Shown: in pieces, positions 35,142-43,920 of the stretch
Position numbering within the stretch: position 1 is the first letter of the stretch
Layout of the letters: every line of letters starts with the position of its first letter
Assembly: GCF_028330965.1 (NCBI RefSeq)
Contig: NZ_JAQMUB010000087.1
Span: 1-64,000, forward strand
Direction: 5' to 3'
DNA: 64,000 nt
Source of the DNA: Oscillatoria sp. CS-180
GTDB lineage: Bacteria > Cyanobacteriota > Cyanobacteriia > Phormidesmidales > Phormidesmidaceae
Program-made: the position numbers and the translations under genes
Notes under the pieces: model-generated
The model's input: the letters and a program-made list of their open reading frames with translations, nothing else
Told to the model about the DNA's origin: nothing
The model's database searches: none

Positions 35142-36740
35142 TTACTTCATCGCGGCGAAATGCTCCAGCACCAGCCTGTGAATAAACCGATACCGTCCCC
35201 CCACCCGCTGCTGCAGCAACCGCTCGGTACAGTGATTCAGGAAACGAGCATAGTCCCAAGGAATAGCATTCGCGCGATGAAGCACAACACGTAAAGCAAA
35301 GTGCTGTACGAGACTATACCAGCCCGCCAGTCCGCCTCCGACCAGAAAGGCGAACGCAACTCCTTGGAGAAAGGCGATCTGTAGATCGAAGGTCCAGGCT
35401 TCAGGATTGAACCCATTCTCTGCCACTGAGTTGGCAAACTGGCTTCCCAAATTAACCAAAATTCCACCTGGGTAAGACAGTAGCGAGACAGGCACAATGT
35501 TTTTTGCGGCTTGAATGATGCCTTGATTAGGAGTGACTCGCGATGTAATGTCAGTCCTCAGCCCGCCAATCAGCCCAAAAATCAGCCCTAAAATCAGCCC
35601 GCCAATCAGCCCGTAAAACAATCGCTGACTGCGCGTAGCCAGCATCGTGGGCTGCATCTTCTCAATCAAAAACTCATCTTCTGATTGAGCCTGGAGCTGC
35701 TTAGCTAACCACACGAGCCAGTGCCGTGTTTGTCTGGCGGTGGGCTGTTGCCCCGGTGGGTATTCCCGGCTTTTAATCGTCTCGTGGAGACGCTGCTCTA
35801 CATAAGCATCCAGCAGGTAACTCATGCGGGCCTGGGTCGTCTGCTGTCGCTGCCATTGTTTCAAGTCAATGCCGTCTTTCGCCAAAATCGACACGCTCAG
35901 CAGCAGCGGGGTCCGCACCAGCTCCAGCAGCGCCGCGTCCCCGTTCAAAGAGGTCCACAGGCTCTCCGCTTTCAGGGAGCGTAAGTACGTCTCCAACTGC
36001 GAGTCAGTTAGCGGTTCCAGGCACACGGCTCCGTTTAGCGCCAGCTTGGTGGCATACAGCTCATACTCCTCCCGCCGACTGCACACCAGCAGGCGACTCG
36101 GCCCCTCCCCAGAAATCAGCCAATCGTTGATCGCCTGCACGACAGGCTCCTGTCGGGTTGCGGGCAGCTCGTCCAGGCCGTCCAGCAGGGGCAGCAGCGT
36201 TTTGGTTTGGAGCCAGGTTTGTCCTAGCTTGGGCGATACACCATACTTCTCCTTAAGTTCGCTGAGTAGCCAATCCGTAATGCTCTGGTTTGCCCGCTGC
36301 CACGACGACACATTAAACATCACCGGAATGGGGTGGTCTGGCTGGTCATTGGCCCGCTGAATCAGGACGGCAGCCAGGTCCAGCATTGTGGTGGTTTTGC
36401 CCGAGCCGGGATTCCCCAAGATCAGCAGCTTGCCGCCCACATCCGAGCGGTCAAAGATATCGGCAATGGAGGTGTTGGCGTCTAGCTTTCGTGTGCCCTG
36501 GTCAGGAATACGGAGTTCCCGGTCCCAGGGGCGGCTGACCTGACTGCACTGCTCCGTCATGCCCAGGCGAATCAAGATCGCATTGTGTAGCGACAGGCGT
36601 AGCCGATACACCACCTCCGTCCACACGGCATCGACCAAAATTCGCTCGTTGGCATCTGGGCGGTTGCTTTTAGGCTTGTTGTCCGGCAGGCCAAACTGAC
36701 CAGCATCCGTGGGTTCCGAAGCCTGATCGGTTGATGGCAC
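35142..36740 (-). CDS. NACHT-domain STAND ATPase with C-terminal membrane segments
   Basis: The 532-residue protein has Walker A GNPGSGKT (about 109-116), Walker B LLPLLDGLDEL (about 182-192) and SRREEYE, a sensor-1-like Arg region. A winged-helix-like part and glycine-rich hydrophobic segments (about 374-394 and 452-482) follow, and the protein ends YRFIHRLVLEHFA. It lacks WD40, TPR or LRR sensor repeats, so the membrane part is the likely C-terminal module. The start is GTG 36740; no ATG exists between it and the preceding in-frame stop near 36822. It follows, by 47 bases, a hydrolase carrying an effector-associated domain. The pair is likely an effector and its signalling ATPase; this is inference. 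Confidence 0.85.
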   Translation of the reverse strand: MPSTDQASEPTDAGQFGLPDNKPKSNRPDANERILVDAVWTEVVYRLRLSLHNAILIRLGMTEQCSQVSRPWDRELRIPDQGTRKLDANTSIADIFDRSDVGGKLLILGNPGSGKTTTMLDLAAVLIQRANDQPDHPIPVMFNVSSWQRANQSITDWLLSELKEKYGVSPKLGQTWLQTKTLLPLLDGLDELPATRQEPVVQAINDWLISGEGPSRLLVCSRREEYELYATKLALNGAVCLEPLTDSQLETYLRSLKAESLWTSLNGDAALLELVRTPLLLSVSILAKDGIDLKQWQRQQTTQARMSYLLDAYVEQRLHETIKSREYPPGQQPTARQTRHWLVWLAKQLQAQSEDEFLIEKMQPTMLATRSQRLFYGLIGGLILGLIFGLIGGLRTDITSRVTPNQGIIQAAKNIVPVSLLSYPGGILVNLGSQFANSVAENGFNPEAWTFDLQIAFLQGVAFAFLVGGGLAGWYSLVQHFALRVVLHRANAIPWDYARFLNHCTERLLQQRVGGRYRFIHRLVLEHFAAMK

Positions 36741-36787
36741 CGCAGCCTGCCCCTCCGACTTGGTGCCGGGTTCAGATGGAGGGGCAT

Positions 36788-37930
36788 CTAAGGGCGCTGG
36801 AGAAACTCCGAGAGAATGTCGTCAACCTGCTCCAGGGTGTAGCCAGAGGACGATCCTTCCACCCAATCCAAAAACTCGGAAACCCGTTTGCCTTGGGGCG
36901 CTTCTCTGCCGGAGAGGGTGCCAGCGGGCAAATTCAGGCCAAACAAAAGCTGTTCAAATTGCGGAGACGGCAGCCGCGCCAGGGTATCGAACAGTTCATC
37001 TCGAAAGCCTCGACTAGAGGCTGTTTTGAGGGTTTGTCCATTTGCTGTTGGTTCACCTGCTGCCTGCCCACTGATAGCCTGCGCTCCCTGCAAGAGGGTT
37101 TCTTCTAGAAAAATTGTGACGCTATTGTATATCAGACTATCGGCCTTCTTGTCTGGTGCGATTTTGCAGATGGTGATGTGGTCAGCATCGACTCCGACGG
37201 GTACCGCGCCTGGAATGCCGGGGTCAGCGCTGGTTTGATCCACCACTAGACCAATGGGCTTGTAGGGTCGAGTTTCAAAATAGACTTCGATGGGGATCTC
37301 TCGTAACCGGGGCTGGTTGCGGTAAACGTTGTTGAGTTCTCGCAGGCGAGCGTGATTGTCTTCCAGCTCTTCGACACTGACACTCAGGTTGAGCGCCCCT
37401 TGCAGCGTCCGATTGATGAACTGCATCCAGTTGGAGAGGTTCGCGCCGGAGTGGGGCGTTGCCAAAAAGACAATGCCTTGGGTGTTGTCAGCGATCGCCT
37501 TCCAGCGAGGATTGCCAAAATCCAACGCACTGCGGAGCATCTGTTTAACCACCAAACCGCCCATGCTGTGGGTAATAAACGCGATCGGCTTGCGACCGAT
37601 GCGTTTATTCGAGAGGACTTGCAGAATATTGTTGGCGCGATCGGCCAGGGGCATGGTGCCGCCCCGCCAAGCAGAGGGTTCAATGTCGTAATCCAAAGAC
37701 CAAATATTTAACTGAGGATAGTCCGTCCCTAACCAAGCTGGCCAAAAGTTGAGATCTTGCGGCGGCAGTTCGCCATTCTGAGCCTGCTTTAGCTTGCTGT
37801 TACGGGTATCGGTAGGGTCGGCATACCAAGTCCCCAAAGCGCTGCCGCCGAGACCATGCACAAAAATGACATCGCCCACAGGATTGGGGCTGTTGTTCTG
37901 TTGAATAGAAATGAGCTTGGGATCTGGCAT
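36788..37930 (-). CDS. SERAC1-like alpha/beta hydrolase with C-terminal effector-associated (death-like) domain
   Basis: 380 residues. The hydrolase domain (about 1-280) has the oxyanion-hole motif VIFVHGLGGS, the nucleophile elbow THSMGG (Ser about 122), a candidate Asp near 231 and a His in DADHITI (about 251), so the triad looks complete. Such SERAC1/PGAP1-like proteins are lipases or esterases. Residues about 309-378 (DELFDTLARLPSPQFEQLLF, SEFLDWVEG, LEQVDDILSEFL) match the pattern of small helical effector-associated/death-like domains that recruit effectors to STAND ATPases. The next gene encodes such a NACHT ATPase, so this is probably the effector. Cutting of membrane lipid on activation is a hypothesis. 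Confidence 0.85.
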   Translation of the reverse strand: MPDPKLISIQQNNSPNPVGDVIFVHGLGGSALGTWYADPTDTRNSKLKQAQNGELPPQDLNFWPAWLGTDYPQLNIWSLDYDIEPSAWRGGTMPLADRANNILQVLSNKRIGRKPIAFITHSMGGLVVKQMLRSALDFGNPRWKAIADNTQGIVFLATPHSGANLSNWMQFINRTLQGALNLSVSVEELEDNHARLRELNNVYRNQPRLREIPIEVYFETRPYKPIGLVVDQTSADPGIPGAVPVGVDADHITICKIAPDKKADSLIYNSVTIFLEETLLQGAQAISGQAAGEPTANGQTLKTASSRGFRDELFDTLARLPSPQFEQLLFGLNLPAGTLSGREAPQGKRVSEFLDWVEGSSSGYTLEQVDDILSEFLQRP

Positions 37931-38350
37931 TAGGTTGAGCAGAATACAGTCTTAAACATAAGAACCCTAAAAAGCTGCGATCACTCAGCAGCGATCGCAA
38001 AAAGTTGATTCCACTGTATGCGCTGTCCCCGAAATGTGCCAGTAATTACGTAGCCAGTAATTACGTAGGGTGGGCAACGACCTGTCAAAGCAGTCATCAC
38101 ACTACACCGATCGCTTCCTTGCCCACCATCCCGAGTGTCCGTAGGACGGGGTGTGCCTTTCCGAGAGATTAACCCACCCCGTTAGCCCCTCCCCGGAGGG
38201 GAAAATAACGGGTTCTTCCTTAGCTCGAACTGACATTAAGAAACGTGGGAGGGGCTGAAAGGAAGAGGCGATCGCCACCACGCCTCCCGATCCCGAGGTC
38301 TGTTTTCAGCCTAAGCTGAGACTATTGTTTAAGTGTCATTGGGTGTTGCC
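37931..38350. other. 420-base intergenic region packed with short repeats
   Basis: No gene was recognised. It contains a 15-base direct repeat GCCAGTAATTACGTA twice in tandem (38038-38067). It also holds an inverted pair GGTGGGCAA/TTGCCCACC (38069-38077 and 38119-38127) of the common cyanobacterial type, and a 73-base element with perfect 10-base ends (38184-38256). Confidence 0.6.
38184..38256. repeat. 73-base element with 10-base terminal inverted repeats
   Basis: Ends AGCCCCTCCC (38184-38193) and GGGAGGGGCT (38247-38256) are perfect inverted repeats. A second small hairpin CCCCTCCCCGGAGGGG lies inside the left end. Size and ends suggest a MITE-like or palindromic dispersed repeat; no target duplication was confirmed. 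Confidence 0.5.
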
Positions 38351-38770
38351 ATGAAGACTTTCTCCGCTAACATCAACATCGCTCGCCCCCCCGAAGCAGT
38401 CTGGGCTGTCCTCATGGATACCAGCAGCTACTCAGAATGGGCGACAGGGGTTCACCGGCTGGAAGGGCAAATTGAGAATGGCGCATTACTAAAGCTGTCC
38501 ACAGTTTCCAAACCTCAAAATTTCATGGATCTTCGGGTTAGCAAAGTAGAGAGTCCCAAGACATTTACGGTCAGTGGCGGGCTGCCGCTCAATCTGTTTA
38601 GAGGCGATCGCACCGTCACCTTGACTCCCCAACCGGACGGCACAACTGAATTCGAGATGCGTGAAGTATTCAGCGGCCTCCTCGAACCGATACTAGGCCG
38701 AATGCTGCCCGACCTGACCGAGTCATTTGAATCCTATGCGGCTGGTCTCAAGCAAATGTGTGAGGGCTAG
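38351..38770 (+). CDS. SRPBCC (START/Bet v1-like) domain protein
   Basis: The 139-residue protein fits the polyketide-cyclase/SRPBCC fold: an N-terminal strand and helix (FSANINIARPPEAVWAVLMDTSSYSEWATG), a central sheet with PKTFTVSGGLPLNLFRGDRTVTLTPQPDGTTEFE and a long C-terminal helix. These proteins bind hydrophobic ligands or act as small cyclases; the ligand is unknown. ATG 38351 is preferred over the GTG at 38333. It stands alone on the plus strand. Confidence 0.85.
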   Translation: MKTFSANINIARPPEAVWAVLMDTSSYSEWATGVHRLEGQIENGALLKLSTVSKPQNFMDLRVSKVESPKTFTVSGGLPLNLFRGDRTVTLTPQPDGTTEFEMREVFSGLLEPILGRMLPDLTESFESYAAGLKQMCEG

Positions 38771-38809
38771 AGGTGAACAGCACAGCAGTAAACCGTAACG
38801 CTGTCGGGT

Positions 38810-39031
38810 TCACTCCTCCAGTTGCTCTTGGTAAAAACCGTTCAGCAAATTCTCCAATTTCTCAGGCTGGGTGCAGTCAACCACGCCATCAAACGCATCG
38901 ACTAAACGAGCAGCGGTTTCCCCCAGCGTGGGACTCAGCGCCCACACGTCCTGAACCCACTCGTCAGACGGGCTATCGCCGAAGATTAAACGTTTGAGGA
39001 GGTCTTTGGTTTCGTCGTGGGAAAGAGACAT
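38810..39031 (-). CDS. Small protein of unknown function
   Basis: About 73 residues from ATG 39031 (MSLSHDETKDLLKRLIFGDSPSDEWVQDVW). It is acidic and mostly helical, without signal or membrane segments. The frame is open further upstream, but that part is Arg/His-rich and unlike a protein. It converges on the SRPBCC gene with 39 bases between stops. Probably real because of regular codon use, but no family was recognised. Confidence 0.5.
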   Translation of the reverse strand: MSLSHDETKDLLKRLIFGDSPSDEWVQDVWALSPTLGETAARLVDAFDGVVDCTQPEKLENLLNGFYQEQLEE

Positions 39032-39229
39032 GGGCAAAGATGACAATAGTAAAGATAAATGGATTTTGGGGTGAGGGCGATCGCGACAGCCGCGCCGATA
39101 GTGGGCCACAGCACTCATGGCGCACTCATGGAATGGCGATCGCGCTTTACTGGACAAGCCTTAGCGTCAAAGCAAAGCGGGCAATGCCTCCAGCACTCCA
39201 TAGTAGGACGAAAACTGCTGTTTGCTGAA

Positions 39230-39302
39230 TCCAGGGTACAGGAGTCGAACCTGTCTAAGGCGAATTATGAGTTCGCTGCCTAATCCGCTCGGCCAACCCT
39301 GG
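39230..39302 (-). tRNA. tRNA with CAU anticodon (elongator Met or Ile2)
   Basis: A 73-base canonical cloverleaf on the minus strand: acceptor CCAGGGT pairs with ACCCTGG, discriminator A; the anticodon stem GCGAA/TTCGC encloses the loop CTCATAA (anticodon CAT); the T arm ACAGG-TTCGACT-CCTGT is perfect. CCA is not encoded. The acceptor begins with a paired C1-G72 and lacks initiator features. CAU may mean elongator Met or lysidine-modified Ile; sequence alone did not settle it. Confidence 0.93.
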
Positions 39303-39373
39303 TAAGTTCCCCCATTCTATGCGACAAAAGAGAGTTTCGCGACGCTGTTTACATTCCCTTCGCTATTGCGGGG

Positions 39374-40411
39374 TTACAGGCCCATCAGGTTGCACAGCTT
39401 GTAAACAATGCGAGCACCGACATTGCCATCCCACTCGCTGCCGCCAACTTCAGAGACATCAAAACCAATGATTTGGCAATCGCTCCTCACCAGTTCTCGC
39501 AGCAGACAAAATGCCTCTTCCAGCTCCAGTCCACCAGGAACGGGAGTGCCTGTACTGGGGCAAAGCTTGGGATCAAGGCCATCCACATCAAAACTGACAT
39601 AGACCTGCCGAGGCAGGGGGGCAATAATTTGTCGGCACAGGTCCAGCCAGGGAACACCGCTGTACTGCTTCTCTTTCAAAACAGCGTCGTAGTGAACCCA
39701 AATACGGTCGGGGGACTGCCGAATTTTGGCAACCTCGCTGTGAGAGATATCGCGAATGCCGACTTGGACGAGCCGCGAGACCTGAGGCAGCGCCAGCACG
39801 TTACTCATGATCGAGGCGTGGGAGTATTGAAATCCCTGATAGGCATCCCGCAAGTCAGCGTGGGCATCAATGTGCAGGATGCCGAAATTGGGGTGATGTT
39901 CTGCCAGCGATCGCAATAGACCCAGCGGAATGCTGTGGTCACCACCGATTGCCCCCACTCGTTTACCGAGGGCGATCGCTCGGTTGGCCTGGTCATACAG
40001 CCAGTGATTCACACCTTCGCAGGCAGTGTTGATCGTGGCTAAAGTCGCGGACAGCTCAGCATCTGTGGCAATGTTAATCCCCTGCTCAGTGGCCCTAACG
40101 ATGCTGGCAGCGAGGGGGCGCAGTTCATTGTTTTTAGGCAGCATCCAGTCCGGTATTGGCGGCATAAAAATGCCCTGCTGCCAGCCATCGGAATTGTCTA
40201 GATCATACAGGTCGAGTTGGGGTGATGCCTCCAGAATGGCCGAGGGGCCAGCGGCAGTCCCGTCGTGATAAGACACCGTCACCTCCCAAGGTACCCCCAG
40301 GAGGATGATTCCAGCAGTGTCATAATCAAACGGCAGCCCACAAAAGTTGCCGTTTTCTAGACCAACACCGCTGGGATCAAAATTGCGGACAATCTCTTCG
40401 CGACTAGCCAT
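39374..40411 (-). CDS. speB: Agmatinase / ureohydrolase (SpeB-like)
   Basis: About 345 residues from ATG 40411. The binuclear manganese site of the arginase family is present: GGDHSIPLG (about 160), DAHADLRD (about 184-191) and SFDVDGLDP (about 270). The N-terminal [17 protein letters not shown]-like segment is also typical. Agmatinase hydrolyses agmatine to putrescine and urea; related cyanobacterial enzymes may act on other guanidino compounds. Its start overlaps the speD-speE fusion stop by eight bases, so the two are coupled in one polyamine operon. The frame is open to 40498, but homology starts after 40411. Confidence 0.92.
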   Translation of the reverse strand: MASREEIVRNFDPSGVGLENGNFCGLPFDYDTAGIILLGVPWEVTVSYHDGTAAGPSAILEASPQLDLYDLDNSDGWQQGIFMPPIPDWMLPKNNELRPLAASIVRATEQGINIATDAELSATLATINTACEGVNHWLYDQANRAIALGKRVGAIGGDHSIPLGLLRSLAEHHPNFGILHIDAHADLRDAYQGFQYSHASIMSNVLALPQVSRLVQVGIRDISHSEVAKIRQSPDRIWVHYDAVLKEKQYSGVPWLDLCRQIIAPLPRQVYVSFDVDGLDPKLCPSTGTPVPGGLELEEAFCLLRELVRSDCQIIGFDVSEVGGSEWDGNVGARIVYKLCNLMGL

Positions 40412-41687
40412 CGAGCATGGTTTGAATAGAGGTGGGCAGACAAAAGGCCGCTTGGTGAATGCCAGCGTTGTAATACTGGAGCTGATGCGCTTGGGCAAAT
40501 TCGACGGCGCGATCGTGCTCCAGCGCCTTCACCGGATGCAGGCCGGCTTTGGAACAGAATGAAAATCCCCACATTCCTGTCGGATAGGTTGGAATAAAGG
40601 CCAAGTAACAGTGAACAAACTCTGCGCCAAAAATGGCCTTCAAACAGTGATTGAGATCCACAAAGGCCCGCTGATTAAAACGGGGAGATTCGCTTTGGGC
40701 CGTCATCAGACCATCGGGACGCAGACAGCGATAAACGTCTTGATAAAACGCCTTGCTGAAAAGCCCTTCTGAAGGCCCAACTGGATCCGATGAATCCACC
40801 ACAATCAGATCATAGGATTCGGCTGGAGCATTTTTGACAAACTCAATACCGTCCCCAATGATGAGGTTGAGTTTGGGATCATCGAGACCGGAGGACAGGG
40901 TTGGCAAAAACTTTCGGGATGCGCGCACAACGGCTTCATCAATTTCGACCATGGTGAGAGACTTCACCTGCTCGTGTTTGAGGATTTCTCGAACGCTGCC
41001 GCCATCGCCCCCGCCGATAACCAACACCTCCTCAATCTGGGGCTGCACCAACATCGGCACATGGATAATCATTTCGTGATACGCCTTTTCGTCTTTCTCC
41101 GAGCACATCACCATGCTGTCTACCGTCAGCATTTTGCCGTACTCGAAGGTGTCGAAAATTTCGACGGTTTGATAGGGCGACTTTTCGTAAAAGACGCGAT
41201 CGCCCTTGTGACGAATTGATAGGGCAATATTCTCGTTGCGATCGGTAAACCAAACGCTGCGGCTATGACGGGGCGTGACTAGCTTTTGAGTCGCAGTATC
41301 TCGTAGATCGCCCAAATCAATGTCCGACTTTTCCAGCAGCTCTAGCTGACCTCGGTTGAGTTCCACGGCTGATCCATGATGGGCCTCAAACTCAGCTTTC
41401 AAAATCTCGTAAGAGGTCCAGGGATTGACTGAATAGCCACACGTGAACAGATCAACTGCGGCATATCGATATTCAGGCCAGGTATGAATGGCGAGATGAC
41501 TTTCTTGAATGACCACCACCCCAGACACCCCAAAGGGCGAAAAATGGTGAAAGACCGAACTAATGATAGTAGCCCCCGACTCTTTGGCCGCTTTCAACAT
41601 GCTGCTCTCAATGTGGGGGACATCGTTAAGAATTTCGCCAGAACAGCCGTGGAACTCCACGAGAATATGACGCCCGAGTGAATTCAT
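40404..41687 (-). CDS. Fused S-adenosylmethionine decarboxylase - spermidine synthase (SpeD-SpeE)
   Basis: One 427-residue frame holds two enzymes. Residues 1 to about 120 are a class 1b AdoMet decarboxylase: [12 protein letters not shown] contains the Glu62-Ser63 self-cleavage site that makes the pyruvoyl cofactor, with His68 and Cys83 (FTCGYS) also conserved, the same numbers as in the Thermotoga maritima enzyme. Residues about 140-427 are an aminopropyltransferase with [16 protein letters not shown], the acidic VEIDEAV and the catalytic [13 protein letters not shown]. After self-cleavage the alpha chain would stay attached to SpeE. The product makes decarboxylated AdoMet and uses it to convert putrescine to spermidine. 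agmatinase follows with an eight-base overlap. Confidence 0.92.
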   Translation of the reverse strand: MNSLGRHILVEFHGCSGEILNDVPHIESSMLKAAKESGATIISSVFHHFSPFGVSGVVVIQESHLAIHTWPEYRYAAVDLFTCGYSVNPWTSYEILKAEFEAHHGSAVELNRGQLELLEKSDIDLGDLRDTATQKLVTPRHSRSVWFTDRNENIALSIRHKGDRVFYEKSPYQTVEIFDTFEYGKMLTVDSMVMCSEKDEKAYHEMIIHVPMLVQPQIEEVLVIGGGDGGSVREILKHEQVKSLTMVEIDEAVVRASRKFLPTLSSGLDDPKLNLIIGDGIEFVKNAPAESYDLIVVDSSDPVGPSEGLFSKAFYQDVYRCLRPDGLMTAQSESPRFNQRAFVDLNHCLKAIFGAEFVHCYLAFIPTYPTGMWGFSFCSKAGLHPVKALEHDRAVEFAQAHQLQYYNAGIHQAAFCLPTSIQTMLDG

Positions 41688-42050
41688 GGTGGTGACACTC
41701 CCCAATGGTTATCGACAAGGAACAGGTGGCTGGAGACGGTTATTCATGCATTGCCTCCAAGAGGTCAAATCAACAACGCCGTCTAGGGTGTCCAGAAAAC
41801 AACGCGACTGGATGTCCTGATGAGGTTTTTTCTATTGACTAGAGGATGCTGCGATCGCGATATAGCCGTCGCCAGTTCCGTTAGGACAAGACGGCGAAGC
41901 CATCTGGCTATGGGCTAAGGATCTGGATGTTATTAGATGCACAAGCCTAAGATGGCTAAAGCTATCAATACCAAGCCACAGTTCATTGTGGACCAATTCT
42001 GAGTCGTTCCCATCTCACGGTAGGAGAGATTCTAGGATGAGAACACCAGT
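41688..42050. other. 363-base intergenic region upstream of the polyamine operon
   Basis: It lies between the 3' end of the MATE gene and the start of speD-speE, both minus strand, so it must contain the polyamine promoter. It carries one copy of the 48-base dispersed repeat (41861-41908). No gene was recognised. Confidence 0.5.
41861..41908. repeat. Dispersed repeat, copy 1 (second copy at 59936)
   Basis: About 48 bases starting TATAGCCGTCGCC and ending CATCTGGC, with internal inverted arms GCCGTC and GACGGC. A close copy (about 85 % identical by eye) is at 59936-59982. Such a pair in one window suggests a multicopy element in the genome, perhaps a transposon end or MITE. Confidence 0.7.
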
Positions 42051-43409
42051 TTAGGGAAAACGTCCCTGAATTCTTTGACGCAAAAGCTGCTGCACCCTAC
42101 CGCCTAACAGCACAGCCGCAAACACCTGTCCCAAAACCAAGCCCCACCATAGTCCGACGCCCTGCCAGTGGAGCCACTGCCCCAACCAATATCCCCCGCC
42201 CAACCCGATTAGCCAATGAGCCACAACGTCGATGGTCGCAAGAAGATGGGTGTCCCTCAGGCCCTGCAATGTGCCTAAACTAATCAACCGAAAGCCTTGA
42301 AAGATTTGAAAAATGACACCAATCCTGAAGATTGTCACTGCGGCCTGAAGAGTCGCCTGATTCTCAACCAGTTGCGTATCCAGATAGAACCCAACAATCA
42401 ACTTGGGCAACAGCCAAAGGGGGATGGCGAGAACGCAGGCGAGAACACAGTTTAAGATCAGGCTAACGTCCATGATTCGTTTGGCCGTATCAGGTCTGCC
42501 TTCCCCAATCTTGTGAGCCGTCCGCATGGCAGTGGCGTATGACATGCCCCAAGACACCATCAGCAGCAGTTCAGTCGTAGTCATCACAATGCGATGGGCT
42601 GCCAGCAGGTCAGTACTCCAGGTTCCCATGAGCAGAGCCGCCGCCGTGAGCGCTCCATACTCAGTGCCATAGTCCACCGACAGCGGCCAGCCAAGATGCA
42701 CAATCTCTCTAAAAACAGGGGGATTGAGCCGCCTGACTGAGCGAAAAAGCTGCCACTGTCTCAAATCTCGGCGCTGCGATAGAGAGAGGGTAGCAATGCC
42801 AAACATCAGCCAAAAGACCAGAGCACTGCTCCAGCCAATGCCCGTCAGTCCCAGCTGCGGCAGTCCCCAACGGCCATACATCAGAGCATCGTTGAGAAAA
42901 ACATTCAGCGGAATGCTGACTATCATTAGCAGGGTCAACAGACGAGGCTCCATCAGGGCACTGGTGATTTCTTTAAAGGTGAACAATCCCAGAGCAGCCG
43001 GTAATCCCCACGAGATCGCCCTCAAATAACCCACCGTTTGAGTCACGATTTGCGGTTCTTGTCCGAGCTGAAGCAAGATACCTTCCAAATTCCAGAACAG
43101 GGCGATCGCCGGAATCGACACCCCCAAACTTAGCCACAGCGCCTGAGCATTGATGATCCCCACTCTGGCATAGTCTTTTGCTCCGTAGGCTTCCGCTGCA
43201 AGTGCTCCCGTCATTTCCAGCAGCCCCGTGAATAGCGCTAGCGACGTCCAGAAAATAATCGCTCCGAGTCCCCCAGCGGCCAAAGCCGAAGTGCCCAACC
43301 AGCCCATCATGAGCGTATCCACAAAGTTCACCATGCCTTCTGCGACCTGGATCAGCGTCAAAGGTATAGCTAGCTGAAATAAGGCTTTGATCTCCTGAGG
43401 GAATTGCAT
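42051..43409 (-). CDS. MATE-family multidrug efflux transporter
   Basis: About 452 residues with 12 membrane helices in the two-bundle MATE layout. IPLTLIQVAEGMVNFVDTLMMGWLG matches the first family signature, and the second half repeats it with HLGWPLSVDYGTEYGALTAAALLMGTW. The NorM-like type exports cationic compounds using a sodium or proton gradient. Start at 43409 (MQFPQEIKALFQLA); an upstream GTG/ATG at 43457 would add 16 residues. Confidence 0.92.
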   Translation of the reverse strand: MQFPQEIKALFQLAIPLTLIQVAEGMVNFVDTLMMGWLGTSALAAGGLGAIIFWTSLALFTGLLEMTGALAAEAYGAKDYARVGIINAQALWLSLGVSIPAIALFWNLEGILLQLGQEPQIVTQTVGYLRAISWGLPAALGLFTFKEITSALMEPRLLTLLMIVSIPLNVFLNDALMYGRWGLPQLGLTGIGWSSALVFWLMFGIATLSLSQRRDLRQWQLFRSVRRLNPPVFREIVHLGWPLSVDYGTEYGALTAAALLMGTWSTDLLAAHRIVMTTTELLLMVSWGMSYATAMRTAHKIGEGRPDTAKRIMDVSLILNCVLACVLAIPLWLLPKLIVGFYLDTQLVENQATLQAAVTIFRIGVIFQIFQGFRLISLGTLQGLRDTHLLATIDVVAHWLIGLGGGYWLGQWLHWQGVGLWWGLVLGQVFAAVLLGGRVQQLLRQRIQGRFP

Positions 43410-43526
43410 CGGCAGTGCCTCTGATTTGCAATATCGATAGCCAAAAGGATTACCCACTGAATGCAGTGTTGGCGCGAATGCATCCTATGCTGTGGCAAGA
43501 GCTATTTGCAAATCGGAGAAGTCTGT

Positions 43527-43829
43527 ATGTCCCCCGCTACCCTCATGACCTTTATCTACGGAGTCCTATCGATTGTTGGCGGCATTATCGGGTATGTGCA
43601 AGCGGGTAGCAAACCCTCCCTCATTTCAGGCATCATTACCGGAATTTTGCTGCTGATTGCAGGCGTAGGGCTATTACAAGCGCAGGTCTGGGGATTCTGG
43701 CTAGCGATCGCCGTGACGCTGCTACTGGTCATCGTCTTCATCTTCCGCCTCATCAAAACCCGTAAGTTCTTCCCCGCTGGCTTAATGGTGGCAGTGGGAA
43801 TCGGCACAGCGATCGCCTTGTTTGCCTAG
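43527..43829 (+). CDS. TMEM14-like small membrane protein
   Basis: About 100 residues from ATG 43527 with three or four short membrane helices rich in Gly (YGVLSIVGGIIGYVQAGSKPSLISG). GGxxGYxxAGSxxSLxxG is the TMEM14 signature, shared with chloroplast FAX fatty-acid exporters. A role in fatty-acid or small-molecule transport is inferred from the family. It is divergent from the MATE gene (starts 117 bases apart). Confidence 0.85.
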   Translation: MSPATLMTFIYGVLSIVGGIIGYVQAGSKPSLISGIITGILLLIAGVGLLQAQVWGFWLAIAVTLLLVIVFIFRLIKTRKFFPAGLMVAVGIGTAIALFA

Positions 43830-43843
43830 TGCCCCTAAGCAGA

Positions 43844-43918
43844 ATTCAAACTGCAAAATTAAGAATTCAAAACGGTTCACTACACACCCTACACCCCACT
43901 CCCCCTTCCCAAACTCCC
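43844..43918. repeat. Composite heptad repeat: A-rich and C-rich 7-base units
   Basis: 43844-43871 holds four 7-base units (ATTCAAA, CTGCAAA, ATTAAGA, ATTCAAA) and 43884-43918 holds five C-rich units (ACACCCT, ACACCCC, ACTCCCC, CTTCCCA, AACTCCC). The two kinds lie together between the convergent ends of the TMEM14-like and MFS-HEAT genes. Confidence 0.65.
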
Positions 43919-43920
43919 CC

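Noticed and set aside
38038-38067. Beginning of a CRISPR array
   Set aside because: Only two adjacent 15-base copies with no spacer and no cas genes.
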